NCBI RefSeq assembly: GCF_902497875.1
Contig: NZ_CABVHY010000023.1
Location: 1 to 64,000, forward strand
Source of the DNA: Pseudomonas fluorescens
GTDB taxonomy: Bacteria; Pseudomonadota; Gammaproteobacteria; Pseudomonadales; Pseudomonadaceae
DNA length: 64,000 nucleotides
Direction of reading: 5' to 3'
Shown: piece by piece, positions 1 through 8,285 of the stretch
How positions within the stretch are numbered: position 1 is the stretch's first letter
How the letters are laid out: every line of letters begins with the position of its first letter
Made by a program: the position numbers and the translations under genes
Notes under the pieces: generated by a model
Databases searched by the model: none
The model's input: the letters and a program-made list of their open reading frames with translations, nothing else
Told to the model about the DNA's origin: nothing

Positions 1-677
1 GGTTGCAGGTGTTCGCCGCACTGGATAACCCAGCGCGCCAAGGTTTGTCGTGGAATATCGACGCCGTGGCGACCGAGTACTTTTTCGAAGCGATGCAGGG
101 GCAGGCCGTCGACGTATTTGGTCGTCAGCAGCATCGCCAGGACACTTGGGCTAGCCATGCTTTTTTCAATCAGTTGAGCGGGCTTGTCCGCTGTAACTGG
201 TGCGGTTTCGCAATCGCGGCAACCGTAGACCTTGCGCACATGTTTGATCACGCGGATTTGCATCGGCACGATTTCGAGCTGCTCGCTGATTTCCTCGCCA
301 ATGCTGTGTTTACGGCAACCGCAGGCGCAGGTCAGCTCGTGATCGGGCAGTTCATGGATGACTTCGATACGCGGAAGATCGGCGGGCAGAGGCTTGCGTT
401 TGCCCCGTCGCTTGGTCGGAGCTACAACCTCTTCTTCAACCGTTTCGTCGACAGACTCGGCCACGCTTTCAGCTTCATTGAACAAGGCCATTTGCGGCGT
501 CGCGGGATCGGCCGTCTGCTCTGACTTGCGCCCGAAAAGGCGCTGACGCAACAGTGCGTTTTCTTCTTCAAGATGAACGATCTTGCCCTTATCCGACTCG
601 CGCTCACTCAGCATTTGCTCAAGCAGTTGCTTGAGCAAAACAGGGTCGTCAGGAAGGTCTTTGGGCATGGAAATCAT
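1..677 (-). CDS. tnpC: IS66 family transposase TnpC, N-terminal part (runs off window)
   Basis: The open frame runs from an ATG at 677 (or in frame at 668) to the window edge and gives about 225 residues. It starts MISMPKDLPDD, then has a leucine-rich coiled stretch, the linker LLRQRLFGRKSEQ typical of IS66 transposases, and cysteine clusters (TCACGCRKH and YGCRDC) matching the family zinc-binding domain. It continues into the conserved region around KYVDGLPLHRFE and stays open at the edge, so the catalytic DDE part lies outside. It follows tnpB on the same strand with an 18-base gap. Confidence 0.85.
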   Translation of the reverse strand, partial: MISMPKDLPDDPVLLKQLLEQMLSERESDKGKIVHLEEENALLRQRLFGRKSEQTADPATPQMALFNEAESVAESVDETVEEEVVAPTKRRGKRKPLPADLPRIEVIHELPDHELTCACGCRKHSIGEEISEQLEIVPMQIRVIKHVRKVYGCRDCETAPVTADKPAQLIEKSMASPSVLAMLLTTKYVDGLPLHRFEKVLGRHGVDIPRQTLARWVIQCGEHLQ

Positions 678-695
678 GCCCTGGATTATACCGAA

Positions 696-1055
696 TCAGG
701 CGACGAATCGAGGCGTCAAAACTTGATGCGGACGGTTGCGCCACAAATCAAAACCGTCCAATAACCAGTTGAGTTCTTGAACCGTCAGCACAATGGCCTC
801 ATCCGAACAATCCGGCGATGTTTTGAAACGCTCGGACTCTAGGCGCTTTAGCCAAAGGCAGAAGCCATTGCGCTCCCAGTACAAAATCTTCACTCGGTTT
901 CGAGGCTTGTTGAGGAACACGAAAAGCACCGGGTCAAACACCGCAACCTTGATGTCCAGTTCGACCAGAGCAGCGAGGCCATCAATGGATTTTCGGAAGT
1001 CGACGGGCTTGGGGTAGAGATAGACTTTTTCGACTTTTGCATCGGGACGCATCAT
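696..1055 (-). CDS. tnpB: IS66 family accessory protein TnpB
   Basis: The 119-residue product begins MMRPDAKVEKVYLYPKPVDF and contains the TnpB signature: FRKSIDGLAALV, the VFLNKPRNRVKILYW block and WLKRLESERF. The start at 1055 is preferred because GGAG lies 10 bases upstream; an in-frame ATG at 1088 also exists. TnpB is a helper needed for IS66 transposition, though its biochemical role is not well settled. The gene is intact and lies directly upstream of tnpC. Confidence 0.9.
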   Translation of the reverse strand: MMRPDAKVEKVYLYPKPVDFRKSIDGLAALVELDIKVAVFDPVLFVFLNKPRNRVKILYWERNGFCLWLKRLESERFKTSPDCSDEAIVLTVQELNWLLDGFDLWRNRPHQVLTPRFVA

Positions 1056-1119
1056 GAGGTGCTGGCTCCGGAAAGGAATCGGGAGCACAGCATCGGGGAT
1101 CAGGCGGTGACTTTGAATG

Positions 1120-1140
1120 TGGGGTTTATGGAGCGCTTAC
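1120..1140 (-). repeat. IS66 terminal inverted repeat
   Basis: Read on the minus strand the end begins GTAAGCGCTCC, the GTAA start typical of IS66-family ends. It lies about 65 bases before the tnpB start and defines the boundary of the element. The partner repeat is outside the window. Confidence 0.6.
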
Positions 1141-1309
1141 TCTCCTTTCGCGCGGGCACGGGGGGTATTCGCCCGACCCTGTGTAGGACAGTGCTTTTGC
1201 TGGTTCGTTAGGTGCCACACCGAAAAAAATGACCGCTAGTTATTGATCCGATGGGAGATTTCAGAACAATCGCAGCGTTGATCACGAAGTACATTCAGCT
1301 AAACCGCCC

Positions 1310-3112
1310 TCATGATCCTGCAATCTCCAGGGGGATCTCCAGGGTGAAAACAGCGCCCAGGCCTGGTCCATCGCTATGGACGCCGAGGTGCCCGTTCATT
1401 TCCACCGCGGCCAGGGCACAACTGTGCAGGCCAAAGCCATGACCTTCTTTGCGAGTGGTGAAGCCGTGGGTAAAGATGCGGGTCTTGTTCTCGGCGGCGA
1501 TCCCTTCGCCCTGGTCTTTTACGCTGAAGCACAGCGTTGCGTTGTCGATGATCCTGACGCCCAGGGTCATCCTTCGCTGACGGTCGGAGACCTTGGACAT
1601 TGCATATTTGGCATTGCTGATCAGGTTTATCAGGATCAACAGCAGTCGGTGCTTGTCGCCGATGATGGTCGGTGTGTCCTGGTATTCCTTGGTCACGGTG
1701 ACATGGTGCCGACTCAGGGCTCCGGAATTCATGCGTAACGCATCTTCAAACAGGTCGACGACCTTTAACGGTTCGACCAGTCTGGCGACGCCAGCGTAGG
1801 CCTGTTGGGTGGAAACGATATCCTTGATGTGATCGACGCTTTTGCTCAGTTGCCCCAGTTCCTCGACGATACCCGATTGCTCGGTAGCGATGGCATCGAC
1901 CAGTTGATTGAAGTAGAGGAGAAGCAGCTTGCCTTTTTCGTCGCGGGTCATGAATTCCCCCAGGTCTTTGGCATGCTCGTTCATCAGTTTTACCGCTTTA
2001 CCAAGACCGAGGGTCTTGCTTGTAGACAGTCTGCGGGTTACCAGGTCGGCAGAGATATTAACGCTGTTCAGCACATTGCCAACGTTGTGCAGCACATTGG
2101 TGGCAATCTCCGCCATGCCGGCCATCCGCGCTGCATCCACCAGTTCACGCTCGGCTTCTATCAGTTCACGGGTGCGCTCCTCCACACGCTGTTCCAGCCG
2201 CTCATTCGCCGATTGCAAGTCATTGTTCATCTTGTTGATTAATGCATAACTTCGAATCAGTCGGCCGGCCAGATACAATAGCAGCAGAGCCATAATGCTG
2301 GCGCAGATGGCCAGGTAAATATGATATTGGCGATCTGCCGCAGCCGTTCGCCGTTGGGTTTCGTTCAATAATTCATTAATGCTATCCAACTGTTGCGCGA
2401 CTGGAATGACATTGACGCGCTCCAGCAGATCATTGACGATGGGTTGTTCCCGGACTATTGAATTTATATGCTCGATGAATGTAGTGGATGCGGGGTGCTG
2501 GATAATCGGTAGTTGATTCATGTGTCCGATAAATTTCTTCAACTGACTTTCAATTTCTTCGGCTTTGTCATCGGATGCGGAGAGTGTATATTCGAGAGTC
2601 GTCAAGGTAAGATCGAAGACGTTTGCTGATGCGCTTGAAGCGTCTGGAAGCTGGTCGTTCCTGGCATTTTCCAGTAATGCCTGAACATCGTCTTCGGCTT
2701 CAGGCAGGGCATCCAAAGCAGTGCGTAATGCCTTGTTATGTTGTTGAAACTGCTCTACCAATTGAGTTTTGTTTTTCACGGCTTCCAGATAATCCTGTCG
2801 TCGATCTTGCCAAAGTAATGAAAGGGCTCCTGTATTATTGAGTGTCTCCAACTGCTCCCATCGACTGCTCGATTCGGCAGGAGCCCCCAGCAGCAGATTA
2901 TTGTTCATGGCATTTTTTGCTCTCAGAATCTTGATATTCCAGTTTGCATCAAGCTGCTTGAGTTGCCGAACGAAGTCCCGCGATTCAAAGTGAGTCGACG
3001 TTTCATACGAGTATGACTTGATGAGCAAAAACACCAGGGTCGTGAAAAGAACAAGGGTTGTCGCGGCTAATGCAGACCATTTGTAAATGCTGGACGCTTT
3101 CATCTTGGTCAT
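1310..3112 (-). CDS. membrane sensor histidine kinase
   Basis: The 600-residue protein has a membrane segment at about 13-32, a long presumably periplasmic sensor region (33-265, helical, resembling DAHL-type sensors), a second membrane segment at about 267-284, a coiled coil (295-330), and a dimerisation/H-box helix around NVLHNVGNVLNSVN with the likely phosphorylated His342. The ATPase domain shows the N box LINLISNAKYAMS, the G1 motif DQGEGI and the G2 motif EGHGFGLHS. No receiver domain or adjacent response regulator is present, so its partner is unknown. The ATG at 3103 fits the AGGGAG ribosome site better than the ATG at 3112. The ligand cannot be read from the sequence. Confidence 0.85.
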   Translation of the reverse strand: MTKMKASSIYKWSALAATTLVLFTTLVFLLIKSYSYETSTHFESRDFVRQLKQLDANWNIKILRAKNAMNNNLLLGAPAESSSRWEQLETLNNTGALSLLWQDRRQDYLEAVKNKTQLVEQFQQHNKALRTALDALPEAEDDVQALLENARNDQLPDASSASANVFDLTLTTLEYTLSASDDKAEEIESQLKKFIGHMNQLPIIQHPASTTFIEHINSIVREQPIVNDLLERVNVIPVAQQLDSINELLNETQRRTAAADRQYHIYLAICASIMALLLLYLAGRLIRSYALINKMNNDLQSANERLEQRVEERTRELIEAERELVDAARMAGMAEIATNVLHNVGNVLNSVNISADLVTRRLSTSKTLGLGKAVKLMNEHAKDLGEFMTRDEKGKLLLLYFNQLVDAIATEQSGIVEELGQLSKSVDHIKDIVSTQQAYAGVARLVEPLKVVDLFEDALRMNSGALSRHHVTVTKEYQDTPTIIGDKHRLLLILINLISNAKYAMSKVSDRQRRMTLGVRIIDNATLCFSVKDQGEGIAAENKTRIFTHGFTTRKEGHGFGLHSCALAAVEMNGHLGVHSDGPGLGAVFTLEIPLEIAGS

Positions 3113-3497
3113 GCTCCCTGAGAGGTAACACCAGAAAAGGTATTTCCCGACGATATCGCAAACTAATCCCTGTACGAGTCTGAGATTAGCGTTCTTTTCA
3201 GGGGCAGTGGTGGGAGAATGGCGTCAATTATTTTTTTCCTCCTTCGGGATTTACGTAGGTGCAATACCATTGACTCAGATCAAATGGTTCGGATCGTAAT
3301 CGTGGTAGGTCGTGCCGACCGTAGACGCGATTCACGGTTATACCGGATTGTTATTGTCAAGACTGACCTGCCGAAGGGGAAACACCTTCCTCTGCGCAAA
3401 CCCATTGCAATACTTGGCTCTGGCGTCGACTATAGGTTTATCGGACGCGGCTCGACACTGACACTTTCGATACCTCTATAACTTTCAGTTAACTCAG
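3113..3497. other. divergent intergenic region between kinase and LysR genes
   Basis: This 385-base stretch separates two divergent genes and should hold both promoters. It contains an FNR/Anr-like palindrome (listed separately) and otherwise no recognisable gene. An 87-codon open frame at 3218-3481 has no ribosome site or recognisable product and is not accepted. Confidence 0.6.
3270..3283. promoter_or_regulatory. FNR/Anr/Dnr-type box
   Basis: The site reads TTGACTCAGATCAA, one base off the consensus TTGATNNNNATCAA used by the oxygen- and NO-responsive regulators Anr and Dnr. It lies 160-215 bases from the starts of the divergent kinase and LysR genes and could serve either. No match this good was found upstream of nosR. 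Confidence 0.5.
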
Positions 3498-4427
3498 ATG
3501 ATACCTTCACTCAATTCGATCATTTCCCGCCTGCATGTAAAGCAGCTTCGTCTGCTGATTGCCCTGGATGAGCACGGCTCATTGCTCGGCGCCGCCAAAC
3601 AGGTCGCGCTGACTCAGCCTGGTGCCAGCAAGGCACTGCAAGAGATTGAAACAACATTCGGCAGCCAGTTATTCGTGCGCACCAACCGCGGGCTCGAGCC
3701 AAACGACGCCGGTCGCTCGGTGATTCGCTACGCACGGCTGATACAGACTGACCTGGCGCATCTGCGCGAGGAAATCATCGGAATCATGAGTGGGGAGGGT
3801 GGGCGTGTGTCGGTAGGCACCATCATGGGTGCCGTGCCCTTGCTGACAAGCGCGATCAGCAAGGTGATTGCCGATAACCCGAAGATGTCGGTCGAAATAG
3901 TCGAAGAAACCAGCGCCGCCCTGCTGACCCAACTGGATGCCGGCAGGCTCGACCTGGCGATCTGTCGCACAACGATCAGCAACACTCCTTATCTGTATGA
4001 GACTGCAGCGTTCGCCGAGGAAACCCTGGCGGTGATCGCCAGCACTCAACATCCTTTCGCCTTCGCCAGGTGCCTGACCCTGGAAGACCTGGTTGATTAT
4101 CGCTGGGTCGTGTATCGCGCCAACATGCCCATGCGCCTGCTGCTGGAGCGGGAATTCCATGAAGCCGGGTTGCGATTCCCCGTGCACTTGCTGGAGACCA
4201 CATCGGCCTTCGCGACCTTGTCGTTGCTGCAGAAAAATCCGACCTTCGTCGCACTGGTATCGACCGACGTAGCGGATTTTTGCTCCGGCCATGGTTTCAC
4301 CGTCACCTTGCCACTGCTTATCACCTCTCGCAGCGAACCCTATGAACTCGTCTCACGCAAGGGCGCCCCCGACTCACCGGCCGCCAGGTTGTTGCGCGAG
4401 GCGCTACTGAACCCGGATTGTCCATGA
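3498..4427 (+). CDS. LysR family transcriptional regulator
   Basis: The 309-residue protein has the N-terminal winged helix-turn-helix (about 13-72, with LLGAAKQVALTQPGASKAL and the wing LFVRTNRGLEPNDAG) and a type 2 periplasmic-binding-like effector domain (about 95-305). Length and layout are normal for the family. LysR proteins usually control a divergent or adjacent gene, but the target is not evident. Its last ~20 codons and the following ~70 bases recur as a direct repeat at 14939-15077. Confidence 0.9.
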   Translation: MIPSLNSIISRLHVKQLRLLIALDEHGSLLGAAKQVALTQPGASKALQEIETTFGSQLFVRTNRGLEPNDAGRSVIRYARLIQTDLAHLREEIIGIMSGEGGRVSVGTIMGAVPLLTSAISKVIADNPKMSVEIVEETSAALLTQLDAGRLDLAICRTTISNTPYLYETAAFAEETLAVIASTQHPFAFARCLTLEDLVDYRWVVYRANMPMRLLLEREFHEAGLRFPVHLLETTSAFATLSLLQKNPTFVALVSTDVADFCSGHGFTVTLPLLITSRSEPYELVSRKGAPDSPAARLLREALLNPDCP

Positions 4428-4500
4428 ACGGGACGCGCCGGGTGCCGCCAATCAACTGGCGAGCTACGCTAAGGTAAGCAAACCAAAATCAAAAGGGACC
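4363..4500 (+). repeat. direct repeat copy 1 (LysR 3' end plus downstream)
   Basis: This 138-base segment covers the last codons of the LysR gene and the region after it. It aligns base for base with 14939-15077 at about 90% identity by hand count. The two copies bracket the DUF488-nos-cytochrome segment. Confidence 0.85.
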
Positions 4501-4553
4501 CTGCAGAGTAATGCCGGTCAGCTAACTCCTGAACCCCCTTGGAGAACTCTCTT

Positions 4554-4907
4554 ATGTCTGAAAAGACGGCTTCCCCAGACTCTTCCGAACAACTGCAGAT
4601 GGCGCTTTCGAAATGGGACACTGAGGGTGCAACACAAGCCCTGCAAACCTCGGGAGCCAGCGAAATTCCGGAATTGTCGAATGCCGAACTGGTCCATCTT
4701 CGGATCCGGGTGATTGCCCTGGAGAACCTGGTGATTGCGCTGCTCGCCCAAGGTTCGGATAAACAGCTGGCCGTCGCCCGCGAAATGGCCTCCTACATCA
4801 CGCCGAGACCGGGTTTCACCCAGCACCCTCTGACGATTCATGCGGCTTCGCAGATGGTCGATAGCGTCGACCGTGCGGTGCGATTTCGCAAGCTGTCCGA
4901 TTCATGA
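4554..4907 (+). CDS. conserved small protein of unknown function
   Basis: The 117-residue product begins MSEKTASPD; the start at 4554 is chosen for GGAG nine bases upstream. It is soluble and mostly helical, with a hydrophobic helix around VIALENLVIALLAQ in its middle and no signal peptide. I do not recognise the family. It is convergent with the DUF488 gene and lies just inside the left end of the repeat-bracketed segment. Confidence 0.6.
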   Translation: MSEKTASPDSSEQLQMALSKWDTEGATQALQTSGASEIPELSNAELVHLRIRVIALENLVIALLAQGSDKQLAVAREMASYITPRPGFTQHPLTIHAASQMVDSVDRAVRFRKLSDS

Positions 4908-4938
4908 GGGTGCCAGCGACCCTTATGCCGCAAACCTC

Positions 4939-5484
4939 TCAGCCGACAGCTGGTGCCGGGTAGACAAGCGAATACCCCAAAGGGGTCGCGGCCGCAGTCA
5001 ACGTTGCGGGTTCGGCTCTGGCCCGGCCCATCAGATGCACAACCCTCCTGCCGCGATGGAGAAGGTAGTCCGCGACGATTCTGCGATGGCATCGCCACCA
5101 GACGGCCTCCGAACACATGAGCGCGCATCGCTGGTCCTGACTGAGTGCTTGCAAGCGTAACAAGCCCTGTTCAAATTCTTCGGACAATGCATAGTCGGCA
5201 TAGTTATGAAAGCTTTGGTTGATCCAGAATCCATTAATGCCTGGCGTCACTGTTGTTGATTTTTTTCGTAATCCGCCCAGCTCTGCTAGTTGTATGTAAT
5301 CAATTTTTTGCGCAGCCAGTGCCTGCGGCAATGTATCTTGATTGAATTGAGGGTTAGTTCTCGATCGGGGCACGGTACGAATATCGACGATCCGCTCGAT
5401 ATGTCCGGCCTGGAGCAGTTCAATGAACTCCGCAAGGGTTCTGGTGGAATGTCCTATTGTATAAATGGCTGGGAGTTCGAGCAT
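4939..5484 (-). CDS. DUF488 family protein
   Basis: The 181-residue product starts LPAIYTIGHSTRTLAEFIELL and carries the DUF488 hallmarks: the GHS/T start, DIRTVPRSRTNPQFN, and a C-terminal CALMCSEAVWWRCHR segment with cysteines and histidine. Members are small cytoplasmic proteins of unsettled function, often with a predicted metal site. Its last codons overlap a divergent shadow only; it converges on the small protein at 4554-4907. Confidence 0.85.
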   Translation of the reverse strand: MLELPAIYTIGHSTRTLAEFIELLQAGHIERIVDIRTVPRSRTNPQFNQDTLPQALAAQKIDYIQLAELGGLRKKSTTVTPGINGFWINQSFHNYADYALSEEFEQGLLRLQALSQDQRCALMCSEAVWWRCHRRIVADYLLHRGRRVVHLMGRARAEPATLTAAATPLGYSLVYPAPAVG

Positions 5485-6018
5485 TAACCTGAGTCCGAAA
5501 GTATCAGTATGTCTAACTTACCACACCTAATGGGCGTCGTTTGCCGTCTCCTTGAACGCTAGAGCGACGGGGTCAAGCGCTTCACTTCGATTGATGGGCT
5601 TATGCCTGTAATTATATTCGCAAGGGGGTATCAATTCGAGAATTCCGGTTCAGGTCAAGAATAAAATTTATCCAGAGCCGTTTTTTAGACGAAAACGCTA
5701 TGGGTATTAGACCTGAAAGCTCACCAAGGAGGGGCTCCGACTCATTTTTCCAACGGTATTTTGCTAGAGTTCGCCAAAAATATACTGATCCGTCTGGGGA
5801 TGATTATTTGTGTTCAAGCTGCTGTATAGGCTCTATTAAATAAATATTGAACTATTGGAGAATGCCCGTGCTGAGATTATTTTGATCCGCAGATGGAATA
5901 AGTTTGCTATGTCCGTGAGTAAGGAGGAGTGTTGATCAAATAATTCTAAACAAGAGGCGTTGGAGCATTATCGTTACTCGGCGGGTCATTCAGCAGAGGT
6001 CGATAGCTCAGCGAACCC
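5485..6018. other. AT-richer intergenic region upstream of nosR
   Basis: This 534-base stretch has no convincing gene. It must contain the nosR promoter. A TTGATCAA octamer (5932-5939) and a half site TTGAT (5882-5886) are visible, but neither forms a spaced TTGAT-N4-ATCAA box. The base composition is clearly more AT-rich than the flanking genes. Confidence 0.6.
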
Positions 6019-8208
6019 ATGCGTGCTTCCAGACTCTCGCTGCCCTGTGTCCTGCGTCCATTTAACTATGGGCTGATCATTTTGTTGTGCCTGGTATTCG
6101 ATGGGTTTTCTGGATTACAGGCGAAGGAATACGGAGAAATCGAGCAGCAGCGCATAGAAAAAATATTCCCTGGCAGCGCTAGCGTTTCCGAGCCGACGGG
6201 CGAGTTCAAGGTTCGCACCATCAGCACCGGAGAAAAGGTGCTCGGTTATGTGTTCCAGAGTCAGGACGTGGTCGATATTCCGGCCTATTCAGGCAAACCG
6301 ATCAATATGCAGGTCATCCTCGATGCCGGCGGTGTGATCCAGGATGCCTACGTGCTGGAGCACCATGAGCCGATCCTGCTGATTGGTATTCCCGTGGAAA
6401 AACTCCACGCCTTCGATGCCAAATACAAGGGTATCAAGGCCGACCGGAGGGTGGTGGTCGGTCGTTCCAGTGATCCAGAGGCGGTGACAGTCGATGGGGT
6501 TGCCGGGGCCACGGTGACCGTCATGGTGGTCAATGAGGTCATCATGCGCGCTGCGCACAAGGTGGCTGTATCGCTCAAGCTGGTTGAGGACACGGGTGGC
6601 GTGACGCGCAGGCCGGCCACCGTTCGAGAAGACTTTTTCGAGCCCGCCACCTGGGAGCAACTGACCGGCAACGGTGCCATTCGCCGCTTGAACCTGACCC
6701 GTGGCCAGGTCGACGCAGCCTTCAAGGGTACCGAAGCCGAAGGCATCGACAACGCCAGTGCCGAGCAAGTCGATGAGACCTTTATCGAACTCTATGTCGC
6801 CGACCTGAATCCTCCGGCCATCGGCCGCAACCTGCTGGGCGACAATCAGTACCGTTTCCTCATGCAGGATCTCAAACCCGGCGAGCAGGCCATCGCCGTG
6901 CTGGGGCGCGGGCTGTTCTCCTACAAGGGTTCGGGTTATGTGCGCGGCGGGATCTTCGACCGGGTGCAGTTGCGCCAGTTCGGCAACATCATCAGCTTTC
7001 GCGACATGGACCATCAGCGGCTCTCCGACGTGTTTGCCAAGGACATGCCCGAGTTCAATGAAATGTCGATTTTCATTGTGCGCGAACCGGCCCAGTTCGA
7101 TCCGGGATCACCCTGGTCCCTGGAGCTGCTGGTGCGGCGTCAGACCGGTGCGGTTGCTGGTATGTTCAGCAGCTTCGAACTGTCTTACCAACTGCCCGAG
7201 CAATACCTTCTGCGGCCACCGCCCACTGCCGAAGAACTGGCCGCCATCGAGGTCGCCAACCGGCCGACGTGGGTCAATATCTGGTACCAGAAAGCGTTTC
7301 AGATCGGGGTACTGGTCACGGCCCTTGTCGTGCTGATGGTGATTTTGTTCCTGCAGGACACCTTTACCAAATACCCGCGCTTCCTGCACTGGTTGCGTCG
7401 CGTCTATCTGGTCTTCACCGTGGTGTTCATCGGCTGGTATGCCCTGGGACAGATTTCGGTGGTCAACGTGCTGACGTTCGTCCATGCCTTGTTCGAGAAC
7501 TTCCGCTGGGAACTGTTTCTCACCGACCCGATCATTTTCATCATCTGGACCTTCACCGCCGCGAGCATCCTGCTCTGGGGCCGCGGGGTGTTCTGCGGCT
7601 GGCTGTGCCCGTTCGGTGCCTTGCAGGAGTTGATCAACGAAGCCGCGCGCAAGCTGAAGATTCCGCAGTATGAGTTGCCGTTCGCGGTCCATGAGCGGCT
7701 GTGGGCGATCAAGTACATCATCCTGCTGCTGCTGTTCGGCATCTCCCTGGAGTCGATGACCACTGCCGAGCAATTTGCCGAGGTGGAACCGTTCAAGACC
7801 GCCATCACCCTCAAATTCGACCGCCAATGGTGGTTCGTGCTCTACGCCGTGGCGCTGCTGGTCATCAATATTTTCACCCGCAAGGTCTATTGCCGCTACG
7901 TCTGCCCATTGGGCGCGGCGCTGGCGATTCCGACCAAGCTGCGGCTGTTCGACTGGCTCAAACGGCGCAAGGAGTGCGGTACCCCCTGCCAGCTCTGCGC
8001 CAAGGAATGCGAGATCCAGGCCATCCACCCGGATGGGCATATCAACGCCAACGAGTGCCACTACTGCCTCGATTGCCAGATGACCTATCACAACGAAAAC
8101 AAATGCCCGCCGCTGGTGATCAAAAACAAGCGCAAGACGCGGAGCAGGCCTGCGCCAGTGCTGGATCGCGCTGAGTTGATTCCGGTTGTGCAAGTGTTCG
8201 AGCCCTGA
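6019..8208 (+). CDS. nosR: nitrous oxide reductase regulator/electron donor NosR
   Basis: The 729-residue membrane flavoprotein has an N-terminal membrane/signal segment (about 18-33), a periplasmic FMN-binding domain with the covalent-FMN motif GVAGATVT (Thr165 likely), several membrane helices from about 425 to 640, and a cytoplasmic C-terminus with iron-sulfur motifs. These are CGWLCPFGAL and CRYVCPLGAA, followed by ferredoxin-like cysteines in CQLCAKECE and CHYCLDCQ. NosR is needed for nos expression and for passing electrons to NosZ. Length matches the family (about 700-730). It opens the nosRZDFYL operon, with 77 bases before nosZ. Confidence 0.95.
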   Translation: MRASRLSLPCVLRPFNYGLIILLCLVFDGFSGLQAKEYGEIEQQRIEKIFPGSASVSEPTGEFKVRTISTGEKVLGYVFQSQDVVDIPAYSGKPINMQVILDAGGVIQDAYVLEHHEPILLIGIPVEKLHAFDAKYKGIKADRRVVVGRSSDPEAVTVDGVAGATVTVMVVNEVIMRAAHKVAVSLKLVEDTGGVTRRPATVREDFFEPATWEQLTGNGAIRRLNLTRGQVDAAFKGTEAEGIDNASAEQVDETFIELYVADLNPPAIGRNLLGDNQYRFLMQDLKPGEQAIAVLGRGLFSYKGSGYVRGGIFDRVQLRQFGNIISFRDMDHQRLSDVFAKDMPEFNEMSIFIVREPAQFDPGSPWSLELLVRRQTGAVAGMFSSFELSYQLPEQYLLRPPPTAEELAAIEVANRPTWVNIWYQKAFQIGVLVTALVVLMVILFLQDTFTKYPRFLHWLRRVYLVFTVVFIGWYALGQISVVNVLTFVHALFENFRWELFLTDPIIFIIWTFTAASILLWGRGVFCGWLCPFGALQELINEAARKLKIPQYELPFAVHERLWAIKYIILLLLFGISLESMTTAEQFAEVEPFKTAITLKFDRQWWFVLYAVALLVINIFTRKVYCRYVCPLGAALAIPTKLRLFDWLKRRKECGTPCQLCAKECEIQAIHPDGHINANECHYCLDCQMTYHNENKCPPLVIKNKRKTRSRPAPVLDRAELIPVVQVFEP

Positions 8209-8285
8209 GCCCCCTTGCGGCAAACGAGGCATCAAGAATCGATTGACCGAGCTTTTTCATATCTGCCCCCGATGGAGCAAGACCC

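Larger units (their letters stand above)
1..1140 (-). mobile_element. IS66-family insertion sequence, left part cut by window start
   Basis: The block holds the 5' part of a tnpC transposase and a complete tnpB on the minus strand. It ends at 1140 in a sequence that reads GTAAGCGCTCCATAAACCCC on the minus strand, and IS66-family terminal repeats characteristically begin GTAA. Only about 65 bases lie between this end and the tnpB start, so there is no room for a tnpA gene on this side. The other end and the target duplication lie outside the window; the candidate 8-bp target copy here is TCTCCTTT at 1141-1148. Confidence 0.85.

Noticed and set aside
3218..3481. 87-codon plus-strand open frame between the kinase and LysR genes
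   Set aside because: No ribosome site, unusual composition and no recognisable protein features; it overlaps a promoter region.
5932..5939. TTGATCAA as an Anr/Dnr box upstream of nosR
   Set aside because: The two halves abut without the four-base spacer required for FNR-family sites.
7108..8235. 375-codon minus-strand open frame opposite nosR
   Set aside because: A shadow of the nosR coding strand in GC-rich DNA with no independent protein features.
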